A stretch of DNA of 13,397 nucleotides. Origin: Candidatus Poribacteria bacterium. Its GTDB lineage: Bacteria > Poribacteria > WGA-4E > GCA-2687025. The stretch's first letter is position 1. Each line of letters starts with the position of its first letter. Below are positions 5,030 to 13,201 of the stretch, piece after piece. The stretch lies in NCBI GenBank assembly GCA_002687025.1, contig NYZG01000154.1, positions 1-13,397 on the forward strand, in the 5' to 3' direction. The translations under genes and the position numbers were made by a program. Under the pieces are notes generated by a model. That model was given only the letters and a program-made list of their open reading frames with translations. It did no database searches and was not told the origin of the DNA.

Positions 5030-7564
5030 CTAGAACGCGGGGCCCATCGAGAAGTGCAGCCGCGGACTGAACGAGCGACGTTCCACGGAGCGGGTCGCCG
5101 TATCGTAAACCGGGACGGATGTCAGCGGTATACCGTATTCCATGCGGATTAGGAAGCCCGCGACGAGCTCCAGCCTGAGCCCCACGCCGATGCTGACGAT
5201 CGGATCGAAGTCTTTGCGGATGCTGGTCGTGGCCTCGTTCCACACCTGCCCGACATCGACGAACGCGAGGCCGCGGATCATCGGGTTGATGGGAATGCGG
5301 TACTCGGCGTTCATGAAGAACATCCTGTTCCCACCGATGCGCGGCGTGATCGGGACTGTGGCGTCGCCGACGGCCACGTCCCCCGCCCGCGACGGAATCA
5401 GGCTGAAGTCCGGGTAGCCGCGGATCGTGTCGATTCCCCCCAGCCAGTACCGTTCGTAGAAGAGGTACGTCGGGTTGATGCCGCTGCGATCGTCCAGATA
5501 CCCGGCCTGTGCGTGCAGCGCGAGGACGAACTTCCACCATGACGGGAAGAACCGGCTGCTTTCCACGGAGTATTTGCGAAACGCGTTGCGTCCGCCGAGG
5601 AGGCCGCCGGAGTGCTCGAAGGAGACCATGTCCTCGCCGCCGGCCATCGGGTCGAACAGGCTCGTGCGGTACCGTCGCGTGTCGCGAGTCAGCCCGGCGG
5701 TGACGCTACGGGTTTCGCGGGCTCCGACCAGGAAGGAGTTGAGATCGTCATCCGCGCCTTCGACCAGCGGGATGAAGCTCGCCTCGACCTGCTCGTCGCG
5801 GAACGTGACGAACGTGCGCATGTCCCGGCTGATCGGCGTGCCCAGCGAGATCGAGAAGCCGCGGCGGAAATCCTCATACGAGTCGTCTGCGGTGATGGCG
5901 CCGGCGTAGCTATAGAGGAATCGGCGCTGGTTGATGCTGTATAGCTGAGCCCTGAGCGAGGTGGGTGTCCCCAGCACCCAAGGCGTCGCGAAACTCACCT
6001 GGCCGATCCGCCGCGCGCGCTGTCCCAGCTCTCCCCGGATGTTTACGCGGTACGCGCGGCCGAGCAGATTCCCGTCGCCGATTTCCGCCACGCCGAACAC
6101 GCCGCTCTCGGAGCCGTAGCCGCCCCCGATGGTGAAGAGCCCGGTCCTCACGTTTTCGCGCAGTTCGACGACGAGATCCTTGCGGTCATCGACATCCGTC
6201 CCGCGAGGCATGAATCGAAGGCCCTGGATGAACGACCCGAGCTGGATGATGTTCTGCTCGGCCTTCTGTAGGTTCGACGCCAGCATCGGCTCGCCCGGGG
6301 CGATACCCATGCGCTCGAGCTCGCGACGTATTATGTAGTCCTTCGTCTTCGAGAGGCCCTGCACGTCGATTTCACCAACGGTGATCGTGCTGCCTTCGCG
6401 GATGCTGAGCGTCGCCCGCACCGATTCCGCGGCGGTGTCCGGCTGCAGCGTGTCCACGATGTCGACGAGGATATTGCCACGGTTCTTGTACAGCTCGTCG
6501 ACGCGCATGACGTCGTCACGGTACTGCGTCGCGCTGAAAACATCGCCAGGGCGGAGGTCGAGTTCTCCGCGGATCTTCTTCTCGGACACCTGCGAGTCAG
6601 CGTCGCCAAAGTCGACGGTGTAGCCGTCGAAGACGAACTGGGGGCCCTCGTCGACGACGTACGTCACGATCATCCCTTCGCCGTCCTCACTCACCTCGCG
6701 GCGACTTGCGACCACCTTCGCGTTCAGGCAGCCCTCATCGTTGTAGTGGGCTCGGATGCGTAACGGGTCTTCCTCGTACAGATCGTCGCGGAACCGTTTG
6801 CCCTTGCGGATCTGGCAGGCGTCCTCGAGGTCTTCCGACAGCACGAGCGCGTTTCCTTCGAAGCGCACCTCGGCGACCTTCATGCGCTCGCCCTCGTCCA
6901 CCTCGATCCTGGCGAGGATGGCGGGATCGCCGAGCTCGTTCGTCGTTGCTTCAGTGTGGGTCGTCACGGCGGCGAAGTAGAAGCCCTCATCTCGGTACTT
7001 CTCCTCGACGGCCCGAGCAGTGCTCCAGAGCTCGTATTCGCTGAACCGCTCACCATCGCGCAAGGTGAACAGCTTCTTCAGCTTCTTGTAGCTCAGTCGG
7101 CTGTTGCCGACGACCTCGACATCTCCCTGGACGCGCGGGTATTCCGTCAGCCGGAAGGTCACCGCGAGGCCGCTCTCGTCTGCGGGCGACACGTCCACCT
7201 GGACGTCGGCGAACGGGCCGTAATCCACGAATACTCGACGCACGTCCGACGACAGGGCCTGTATCGAGACCTCATCGCCGATGCGGGTGCGGAAGTACCC
7301 GCCCTGGGTGAACAGGCCCTCGATGAGGCTGTCTACGTTCTCGCTGCCTGCGACATGGATGCCGGTCACGACGAGGTCGGCGTCGGGGCCTTCGCTGTCG
7401 TCGGGGACGGGCGAGTCGCTAGCGGCGCCGTCGGATGTCGGGGCCGGCTCGGAAGCGCCGGATGGGTCCGAGGTCTCCTCTTGCGCGATCGCGGCGGACA
7501 CGAGGCCGCCTACGCACAGGGCGAGGACGCAGGCGAGGAAACGTACACGGCTCGTCGGGTGCAT
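5030..7564 (-). CDS. bamA: Outer-membrane protein assembly factor BamA
   Basis: BamA is the central Omp85 barrel that folds and inserts beta-barrel proteins into the outer membrane. The 844 residues start with a signal peptide, with likely cleavage after SAAIAQ at about 28. An acidic Ser/Pro/Asp-rich linker follows (29-62). Five POTRA domains lie at roughly 63-141, 144-225, 227-306, 308-390 and 394-470. The barrel spans about 472-844. Its loop-6 motif is GGIDTIRGYPDF (709-720, RGY 715-717). The final residue is F, as expected for the C-terminal beta signal. POTRA3 has two cysteines (C250, C279), possibly a disulfide. The gene is followed by skp and lpxD and preceded by clpC with a 153 bp gap, so it may have its own promoter. 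I could not identify one confidently. Confidence 0.96.
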   Translation of the reverse strand: MHPTSRVRFLACVLALCVGGLVSAAIAQEETSDPSGASEPAPTSDGAASDSPVPDDSEGPDADLVVTGIHVAGSENVDSLIEGLFTQGGYFRTRIGDEVSIQALSSDVRRVFVDYGPFADVQVDVSPADESGLAVTFRLTEYPRVQGDVEVVGNSRLSYKKLKKLFTLRDGERFSEYELWSTARAVEEKYRDEGFYFAAVTTHTEATTNELGDPAILARIEVDEGERMKVAEVRFEGNALVLSEDLEDACQIRKGKRFRDDLYEEDPLRIRAHYNDEGCLNAKVVASRREVSEDGEGMIVTYVVDEGPQFVFDGYTVDFGDADSQVSEKKIRGELDLRPGDVFSATQYRDDVMRVDELYKNRGNILVDIVDTLQPDTAAESVRATLSIREGSTITVGEIDVQGLSKTKDYIIRRELERMGIAPGEPMLASNLQKAEQNIIQLGSFIQGLRFMPRGTDVDDRKDLVVELRENVRTGLFTIGGGYGSESGVFGVAEIGDGNLLGRAYRVNIRGELGQRARRIGQVSFATPWVLGTPTSLRAQLYSINQRRFLYSYAGAITADDSYEDFRRGFSISLGTPISRDMRTFVTFRDEQVEASFIPLVEGADDDLNSFLVGARETRSVTAGLTRDTRRYRTSLFDPMAGGEDMVSFEHSGGLLGGRNAFRKYSVESSRFFPSWWKFVLALHAQAGYLDDRSGINPTYLFYERYWLGGIDTIRGYPDFSLIPSRAGDVAVGDATVPITPRIGGNRMFFMNAEYRIPINPMIRGLAFVDVGQVWNEATTSIRKDFDPIVSIGVGLRLELVAGFLIRMEYGIPLTSVPVYDTATRSVERRSFSPRLHFSMGPAF

Positions 7565-7717
7565 AGCATCGGGCCCCGGAACTGGTAACTCTCGCGCCGC
7601 GTCGTCGCGGCCGACGGCTTGTGGACATGCGTAGAACGCGGCGGCGCCGACGTGTGTTGACGCAGGCGCGCCTATGGTAGCCCAAGCCGGACCAGGCAGT
7701 CGCCGAAGCCGAGGCCG

Positions 7718-10117
7718 TCAGACGATCGCGACCTCGACAGGCTCGGCTTCGATTGTCACGCCCGCCTCGCCGCAGGTTACCTGGATGGTCGCCCCGGGGG
7801 CCGGGCGGCCGCGCAGCAGCTCCTCGGCCAGGCCGTCTTCGATATGCCGTTGCACCTCTCTGCGGAGACGCCGGGCCCCGGATGTCGCGTACGAGCCGTG
7901 TTCGACCAGGTAGTCGTACACGGCGTCGTCGACGACGAGTTGGTAGCCCTGCTCGAACATGCGTTCCTTCACGTCGTCCACCATCAGCCGGGCGATGCGC
8001 ACCATCGACTCGCGGTCGAGCGGGCGGAAGACGACCACCTCATCGACGCGATTGATGAACTCCGGGTTGAAGACGGAATCCACCTCGTCCGTGATCTTCG
8101 CGCGCATGGCGTCGTAGGGCATCTCCTCGTCCTGCGAGCCGAATCCGACCGACTTGCCGCGCATGATGTCGCGCGTGCCGACGTTCGACGTGAGGATCAG
8201 GAGCGTGTTGCGGAAGTCGACCGCGTTCCCCACGCTGTCGGTGAGATGCCCGTCCTCGAGCACTTGCAGGAGAAGGTTGTACACGTCAGGGTGTGCCTTC
8301 TCGATCTCGTCGAGCAGGATCACCGAATACGGGCGCGTTCGCACGCGCTCGGTGAGATCGCCACCCTCTCCGTAACCGACGTATCCAGGCGGCGCGCCGG
8401 TGAGGCGCGACACGCTGAACCGCTCCATGAACTCCGACATGTCCAGGCGTATGAGCGCGCCAGGACTATCGAACATGAGCTCCGCGATCTGCTGCGCGAG
8501 ATAGGTCTTCCCGACCCCCGTGGGGCCGACGAGGAGGAACGACCCGATGGGCCGCTTCGGGTTCTTCATGCCTGCCCGCGACCGACGGATGGCGCGTGAG
8601 ACGGCATTGACCGCCTCGTCCTGGCCGATAATGCGCTCGCGCAGATGCTCGGCAAGGTGGAGGATCTTCGCGGACTCCTCCTCGGCCAGCCGTGCGACGG
8701 GAATGCCTGTCCACCGCGACACCACCTCGGCCACATCGTCGCGCGTGACCGGTAGACGATCCTGGACGCGCTCGCCGTCGTCGGGGTCGGGCTGTAGGTC
8801 GGCGATGTCCACGGTCTCGGCGCCGTCCGCCGTCGAAGCCGCCGCATCGGCCTCGCGAGCGGCGCTATTCTTCCCGCCCTCGGCGCGCGTGTATTCGCGT
8901 AGCCTTACGAGCGACCCGGCCTCATCCACAACGTCGATGGCCTTGTCCGGCAGGAATCTGTCCTGGATGTAGCGCGTCGACAGGACGACCGATGCTTCGA
9001 CCGCGTCGGTGTCGTATTCGACGTTGTGGTGTTCCTCGTAGCGGGACTTCAGCCCTAGGAGGATGTCGATGGTCTGCTCCTCGGTCGGAGCCTCGACCAT
9101 AATGGGCTGGAAGCGCCGCTCTAGCGCTCCGTCCCGTTCGATGTGCTTCCGGTATTCGCCCAGCGTTGTGGCGCCGATGCACTGAATCTCGCCGCGTGCC
9201 AACGCCGGCTTCAGCATGTTCGCCGCGTCGATGGCGCCCTCCGCCGCTCCGGTCCCGATGAGCGTGTGTAGCTCGTCGATGAAGAGGACGACATCGTCGA
9301 GCTGCCGAATCTCCTTCATGATGGCCTTGAGGCGCTCCTCGAACTGCCCTCGGTACTTTGTGCCCGCGATCAGGGCGCCCAGGTCGAGCGCGAGCAGACG
9401 TTTCCCGACAAGGGCCTCTGGGACGCGAGTCGAGGCCATCTCCTGCGCGAGCCCTTCCACGATGGCCGTCTTCCCGACGCCTGGCTCGCCGATAAGCACG
9501 GGGTTGTTCTTGGACCGACGCAGTAGTATCTGCACGATCCGCTCCAGCTCACGCGCCCGGCCAATCAGCGGGTCGAGGCCGCGTTCGCGGGCGAGTTCAG
9601 TGAGGTCGCGACTGAATTGCTCGAGAAGCGAGCCCTGCGGCTCCTTGTCCGGGCCGGCGGACTGGGCCGCGCGTTCCGCGGCGCCGTGCTTCTTCTCGAT
9701 TGCCTGGCGCAGGCTGTCACCATCGAGGCCGAGGTTGGTGAGGACCATCGCGGCGAGGCCACGTGATTCGCGCAGCAGGCCGAGCAGCAGGTGTTCGGTG
9801 TCGACCCAGGGGCTCTTGAAGGCGCGCGCCTCCTCGGCCGACAGCCGCATCACCTCCTGGATGCGGTACGTATAGTCCAGCTTGCCAGTGTAGTAGGGGT
9901 TCTTCGGCCGCTCGGCCATGAGCATCTCGAGCTGCCCACGGACCTCATTCACGTCGATGTCGAGCTCTTGCAGACACTTGGCGACTTTGCCTTCGGCGTC
10001 ACGGAGAAGTGACAGCAGCAGATGCTCGGTGTCCACCTGCGTATGGTGGAGCTGCGAGGCTTCCTTATAGGCCGCGCCTAGAGCTCGGCGCGCACTCTCC
10101 GTGTATCTGTCCGCCAT
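7718..10117 (-). CDS. clpC: ClpC-type AAA+ ATPase (Clp protease unfoldase subunit)
   Basis: This Hsp100 hexamer unfolds proteins and feeds them to the ClpP protease. In 799 residues it has a double Clp-N domain (about 1-145), the first AAA+ module with Walker A GEPGVGKT (210-217) and Walker B LFIDE (278-282), and the second with Walker A GPTGVGKT (531-538) and Walker B ILLDE (600-604). A VGF tripeptide (657-659) sits where the ClpP-docking loop lies, so it is a protease partner and not a ClpB disaggregase. The usual ClpC middle domain with a UVR motif is missing; residues 412-455 are Ala- and Asp-rich instead. I chose the ATG at 10117 because MADRYTESARRALG matches the family N terminus and AGGGG lies five bases upstream. 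A longer frame starts at 10156 with a poor site. No ClpP, McsA or McsB gene is in the window. Confidence 0.95.
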   Translation of the reverse strand: MADRYTESARRALGAAYKEASQLHHTQVDTEHLLLSLLRDAEGKVAKCLQELDIDVNEVRGQLEMLMAERPKNPYYTGKLDYTYRIQEVMRLSAEEARAFKSPWVDTEHLLLGLLRESRGLAAMVLTNLGLDGDSLRQAIEKKHGAAERAAQSAGPDKEPQGSLLEQFSRDLTELARERGLDPLIGRARELERIVQILLRRSKNNPVLIGEPGVGKTAIVEGLAQEMASTRVPEALVGKRLLALDLGALIAGTKYRGQFEERLKAIMKEIRQLDDVVLFIDELHTLIGTGAAEGAIDAANMLKPALARGEIQCIGATTLGEYRKHIERDGALERRFQPIMVEAPTEEQTIDILLGLKSRYEEHHNVEYDTDAVEASVVLSTRYIQDRFLPDKAIDVVDEAGSLVRLREYTRAEGGKNSAAREADAAASTADGAETVDIADLQPDPDDGERVQDRLPVTRDDVAEVVSRWTGIPVARLAEEESAKILHLAEHLRERIIGQDEAVNAVSRAIRRSRAGMKNPKRPIGSFLLVGPTGVGKTYLAQQIAELMFDSPGALIRLDMSEFMERFSVSRLTGAPPGYVGYGEGGDLTERVRTRPYSVILLDEIEKAHPDVYNLLLQVLEDGHLTDSVGNAVDFRNTLLILTSNVGTRDIMRGKSVGFGSQDEEMPYDAMRAKITDEVDSVFNPEFINRVDEVVVFRPLDRESMVRIARLMVDDVKERMFEQGYQLVVDDAVYDYLVEHGSYATSGARRLRREVQRHIEDGLAEELLRGRPAPGATIQVTCGEAGVTIEAEPVEVAIV

Positions 10118-10122
10118 GTGTT

Positions 10123-10127
10123 CCCCT
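10123..10127 (-). promoter_or_regulatory. Shine-Dalgarno deciding the clpC start
   Basis: AGGGG on the minus strand lies five bases upstream of the ATG at 10115-10117. The alternative in-frame ATG at 10156 has no well-spaced site and would add 13 residues not typical of ClpC, so 10117 is preferred. Confidence 0.55.
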
Positions 10128-10218
10128 ATACCCGACGAAGATGGAGCGTCAGCCATGCCTCGGCCCGGATGCCGCCCGGGAGCCGACTCGCAAGCGCCGT
10201 GGCGTGGCCCTCACCGTA

Positions 10219-10247
10219 TCAATAGCCACTCCAGGCCCGCCCAACAA
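10219..10247 (-). promoter_or_regulatory. Weak candidate sigma-70 type promoter upstream of clpC
   Basis: In the 179 bp gap between the aminotransferase and clpC, the minus strand has TTGTTG (10247-10242), a 17-base spacer and TATTGA (10224-10219). Each hexamer matches only three of six consensus bases, and the spacing is the main support. No CIRCE inverted repeat is seen here. Treat this as a candidate only. Confidence 0.18.
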
Positions 10248-10296
10248 TGAACGGGCGCCGACGCCGCGAGGTCACACGCGATTGCACGGCGCGGCG

Positions 10297-11184
10297 TCAC
10301 GCATGGAGGACGTCCGTGTACACCGGCGAGCCGGTTGTTCGCGTCAGCTCGCGGAACGCCTCAATGAGCTTCCCGGTCATCGCCCCGGGCTTGCCGTCGC
10401 CGATGGGGCGGCTGTCCGCCGACACGACTGGGACGACCTCGGCGGCGGTGCCGGTGAGGAAGCACTCGTCGGCCGTGTACACGTCGTACAGCGTGAACAT
10501 GCGCTCATCGGTCTTAACGCCGATGTCCCGAGCCAGGTCGATGACGGCGTCCCGGGTTATTCCGGCCAGGGCGCCAACGTGCGTCGGTGGCGTGACGAGC
10601 GCATCGCCTCGCACCAGGAAGATATTGTCGCCACTGCACTCGACGACGTAGCCCTCCTGGTTGAGCATGATTACCTCCTGCGCGCCCGCCGCCTGTCCCT
10701 CGATGATGGCCAGGATGTTGTTGAGGTAGTTGAGCGACTTGACACGTGGATTCAGCGCGTCGGGAGCGTTGCGCCGTGTGGCGGCGGTGATGACCGAGAG
10801 GCCTTCGTCGTAGTACTGCGACGGGTAGAGCGCGATCGTGTCGGCGATGCAGAAGATCGTGGGCGTCGGGCACTTGTCGGGGCTGAGCCCAAGATCCCCG
10901 GTACCGCGCGTCACGACGAGGCGGACGTATCCGTCGCGGATGTCGTTCTTCCGAAACGAGGCGCGGACCACCTCTTCCATCTCGTCGAGCGACATCGGAA
11001 TGGCGAGCCGAATCGCGTGCGCCGAGTCGAACAGCCGTCGGATATGCTCCGCGAGGCGGAACACGCGTCCGCTGTAGGCGCGAATGCCCTCGAACACGCC
11101 GTCGCCATAGAGCAGGCCGTGGTCGAAGACAGACACCGACGCGCGCTCTTTCGGAACAAACTCCCCGTTCAGGTATATCAACAT
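10297..11184 (-). CDS. ilvE: Branched-chain amino acid aminotransferase
   Basis: This PLP enzyme (fold type IV) interconverts leucine, isoleucine and valine with their 2-oxo acids using glutamate/2-oxoglutarate in the cytoplasm. In 295 residues the family motifs are DHGLLYGDGVFEGIRAYSGR (21-40), RLAEHIRRL (43-51), the PLP lysine K149 in NPRVKSLNYLNN, and ECSGDNIFLV (182-191). LTGTAAEVVPV occurs near residue 255. The length and the VFEGIRAY motif fit the ilvE group of archaea and many bacteria. A D-amino-acid aminotransferase or aminodeoxychorismate lyase is the alternative, but GIRAY and the KSLNYLNN context favour branched-chain substrates. The start has a G-rich site (GGGG three bases upstream). 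It follows lolD by 41 bp. No other branched-chain biosynthesis gene is in the window. Confidence 0.9.
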   Translation of the reverse strand: MLIYLNGEFVPKERASVSVFDHGLLYGDGVFEGIRAYSGRVFRLAEHIRRLFDSAHAIRLAIPMSLDEMEEVVRASFRKNDIRDGYVRLVVTRGTGDLGLSPDKCPTPTIFCIADTIALYPSQYYDEGLSVITAATRRNAPDALNPRVKSLNYLNNILAIIEGQAAGAQEVIMLNQEGYVVECSGDNIFLVRGDALVTPPTHVGALAGITRDAVIDLARDIGVKTDERMFTLYDVYTADECFLTGTAAEVVPVVSADSRPIGDGKPGAMTGKLIEAFRELTRTTGSPVYTDVLHA

Positions 11185-11225
11185 CGTCCCCCGCTTCCCG
11201 TTCTTCGCTCGCCCCAGCCACGCTG

Positions 11226-11927
11226 CTACACGGCGCCCGACACGGCCGCCGCGATGCGCCCGTCGACCAGTTCCACGGTTCGATCCGACCTTTGGGCCAG
11301 GCCGGCGTTGTGCGTCACGATAACGAACGTCTGGCCGAGTCTCTCACGCAGGTCCCAGATAAGGTCGTGCACCGCTTCGCTCGTCTTCCGGTCCAGGTTG
11401 CCCGTCGGCTCATCGGCCAGCACCACTCTCGGGTCGTTCACGAGCGCGCGGGCAAGCGCCACGCGTTGGCGTTCGCCGCCGGACAGCTTCGGCGGCCGGT
11501 GGGTGAGTCGGGCCTCGAGCCCAACGTTAACGAGCAGCTCCCGCGCGCGGGCCTCGGCAGCGGCCCGCGGCGCGCCGGCGACCATCCCCCCTATCGCGAC
11601 GTTCTCCAGCGCGGTGAACTCCACCATCAAGTGGTGGAACTGGAAGACGAAGCCCACCTCCTCGCTCCGGAACAGGTCCAGTTCCGCCGTCCCGAGGCTC
11701 GTAATGTCGCGCCCCTCGAACCGCACACTGCCCGATGTCGGCGTGTCCAGGCCCCCGAGCAGATGCAGCAACGTGCTCTTGCCCGCGCCGGACTCGCCGA
11801 CGATCGCGAGGACCTCTCCACGGGCGATCGAGAGCGTCAGGCCCTGCAACACGGCGATCCGGTCGTCGCCATCCACGAACGTTTTTACCAGATTCTCGAC
11901 GTCGATGAAAGCCGCGCGGTCACTCAT
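11226..11927 (-). CDS. lolD: ABC transporter ATP-binding protein, LolD type
   Basis: LolD powers the LolCDE complex, which extracts lipoproteins from the inner membrane for transfer to the outer membrane. In 233 residues every ABC motif is present: Walker A GESGAGKST (44-52), Q-loop Q96 in VFQFHHL, signature LSGGERQR (148-155), Walker B VVLADEP (168-174) followed by TGNLD, and the switch histidine H206 in IVTHN. FQFHHLMVEFTALENV is particularly like LolD (usually FQFHHLLPEFTALENV). The start overlaps the end of the permease gene by 8 bp (ATGAGTGA), so the two are translationally linked. A MacB/FtsE-like exporter is the alternative, but the LolD-like Q-loop and the lysS/permease context favour Lol. 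Confidence 0.92.
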   Translation of the reverse strand: MSDRAAFIDVENLVKTFVDGDDRIAVLQGLTLSIARGEVLAIVGESGAGKSTLLHLLGGLDTPTSGSVRFEGRDITSLGTAELDLFRSEEVGFVFQFHHLMVEFTALENVAIGGMVAGAPRAAAEARARELLVNVGLEARLTHRPPKLSGGERQRVALARALVNDPRVVLADEPTGNLDRKTSEAVHDLIWDLRERLGQTFVIVTHNAGLAQRSDRTVELVDGRIAAAVSGAV

Positions 11928-13170
11928 ACCTAAGCGCCTCGACCGGGTGGAGATTCGCCGCGCGCGTCGCCGGCAGCAGGGACATCGCCCAGCACATTAC
12001 CAGGGTGAGAGCGTCGACGAGGACGATAAACCGCCAGCTCAGCGCGACCGGCACGTGCTCGATCTGGTAGACATCTCCCGGCAGTGGCACGTCCAGTCGC
12101 ACTACCAGCAGGCAAATCAGGAGGCCAAGCCCAGTGCCCAGGACTACGCCCACGCAGCCGATAACCGTGCCGTGGAGCATGAAGATGCCTCGCACGCCGC
12201 CGGCGCTCGCGCCCATCGCGCGCAGGATGCCGATCTCGCGCGTCTTCTCGCGCACGAGCATCACCAGCGCGATCGCAATGCTGAAGCCGGCCACGAGGAC
12301 GATCGCGCCGAAGATAATCATCGCCCCGATCTTCTCGAGGCGCAGCCAGTAGAAGAAGACGCCACGCATCTCCTGCCAGGTCTTGGGCATGTAGAGGAGC
12401 CCATGGCGTTCCATTATCTTCTGTTTGATCCCTGCCGCGGCCTCAGGGTTCTCTGCCCTCAGCTCGACCTGCGTTGCTTTTCCCGGCAGGTCGAACACGT
12501 CCTGAGCCACGGTGAAGTCGATATACGCAACGGCCGCGTCGATCTCGTAAAGTCCCGAGTGGTAGATGTCGATGACGACGAAGTTCCGCATCACGGGCAT
12601 GAAGCCCGTGGGGCCCTCCACGAATGTCGCGTACATGAGGACAGGATCGCCCACGGTGACCCCCAACTGACGTGCCAATCCCGACCCCACGATGATGCCG
12701 CCCTTGACCGTGTCGTCCTCGGACAGTCGGGAGCGCCCCTCGCGGATCAGGTCCTCGCGGTCGAAGCGCAGCTCGCGGGTGTTCAGATACTCGCTGATGT
12801 TGGCGACGTCGCCCGCGCGCATTGGGTCGACACCCCGGACCTGTGCGCCGGCCTTTCGCTGCTTGGCCGTGCGGCTCTGGAGAAGGGCCGGGCTGACGAC
12901 GGTTGGGGCAGCGGCGACGACCCCTTGGATGTCTGTCGTGCCGTCTATGAATTCCTCGTAGTCCCGGAAACTCCCGCCGGCCTTCCAGACGACCACGTGC
13001 GCCTCGGAACCGAGAAGACGGCCTCGCAGGGCGTCCTCCAGTCCGCTCCATATGGAGAACGCGACGACCAGCACGACAATACCCAGGACCACGCCGATGA
13101 TGGACATCACCGTCTGGAACGGCTTCGCGCGCAGGTAGCGCCAACCTATGAAGAGCTCGTATTGCCTCAT
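11920..13170 (-). CDS. lolC: LolC/LolE-family lipoprotein-releasing ABC permease
   Basis: This is the membrane partner of the LolD ATPase. The 416 residues have the type VII ABC permease layout. A first helix spans about 19-41 (QTVMSIIGVVLGIVVLVVAF). A periplasmic domain follows (about 45-275). Three helices lie at about 280-305, 330-355 and 378-400. The coupling-helix sequence EKTREIGILRAMGAS (308-322) and the ending ATRAANLHPVEALRYE are family hallmarks. Only one permease is visible between lysS and lolD, so the complex may be a homodimer or LolF-like single-permease type, unless a second permease lies elsewhere. The gene starts 31 bp after lysS, a pairing also seen in deltaproteobacteria. 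An unrelated FtsX/MacB-type exporter is less likely. Confidence 0.9.
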   Translation of the reverse strand: MRQYELFIGWRYLRAKPFQTVMSIIGVVLGIVVLVVAFSIWSGLEDALRGRLLGSEAHVVVWKAGGSFRDYEEFIDGTTDIQGVVAAAPTVVSPALLQSRTAKQRKAGAQVRGVDPMRAGDVANISEYLNTRELRFDREDLIREGRSRLSEDDTVKGGIIVGSGLARQLGVTVGDPVLMYATFVEGPTGFMPVMRNFVVIDIYHSGLYEIDAAVAYIDFTVAQDVFDLPGKATQVELRAENPEAAAGIKQKIMERHGLLYMPKTWQEMRGVFFYWLRLEKIGAMIIFGAIVLVAGFSIAIALVMLVREKTREIGILRAMGASAGGVRGIFMLHGTVIGCVGVVLGTGLGLLICLLVVRLDVPLPGDVYQIEHVPVALSWRFIVLVDALTLVMCWAMSLLPATRAANLHPVEALRYE

Positions 13171-13201
13171 GCGCGCCTTCGCGGACGGTTGTCGCTCGCG
13201 C

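Noticed and set aside
3257..5152. Long plus-strand open frame (631 codons) across lpxD and skp
   Set aside because: It is antisense to two well-recognised genes and has the repetitive Asp/Val/His and Ser/Arg composition of a shadow frame in GC-rich DNA.
7664..7673. Ten-base perfect palindrome AGGCGCGCCT between clpC and bamA
   Set aside because: A single short GC-rich palindrome is expected by chance here. There is no second copy nearby and no clear promoter hexamers around it.
7657..7678. TTGACG and TATGGT on the plus strand in the clpC-bamA gap
   Set aside because: The spacing is only 10 bases, too short for a sigma-70 promoter, and the downstream plus-strand sequence is antisense to clpC.
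10118..10156. Thirteen-codon N-terminal extension of ClpC
   Set aside because: MADRYTESARR is the family-like N terminus and has its own AGGGG site. The upstream ATG has a poorly spaced one.
10238..10257. Small inverted repeat (CGCCC, 10-base loop, GGGCG) downstream of ilvE
   Set aside because: The stem is only five base pairs and no T run follows on either strand, so it is not convincing as a terminator.
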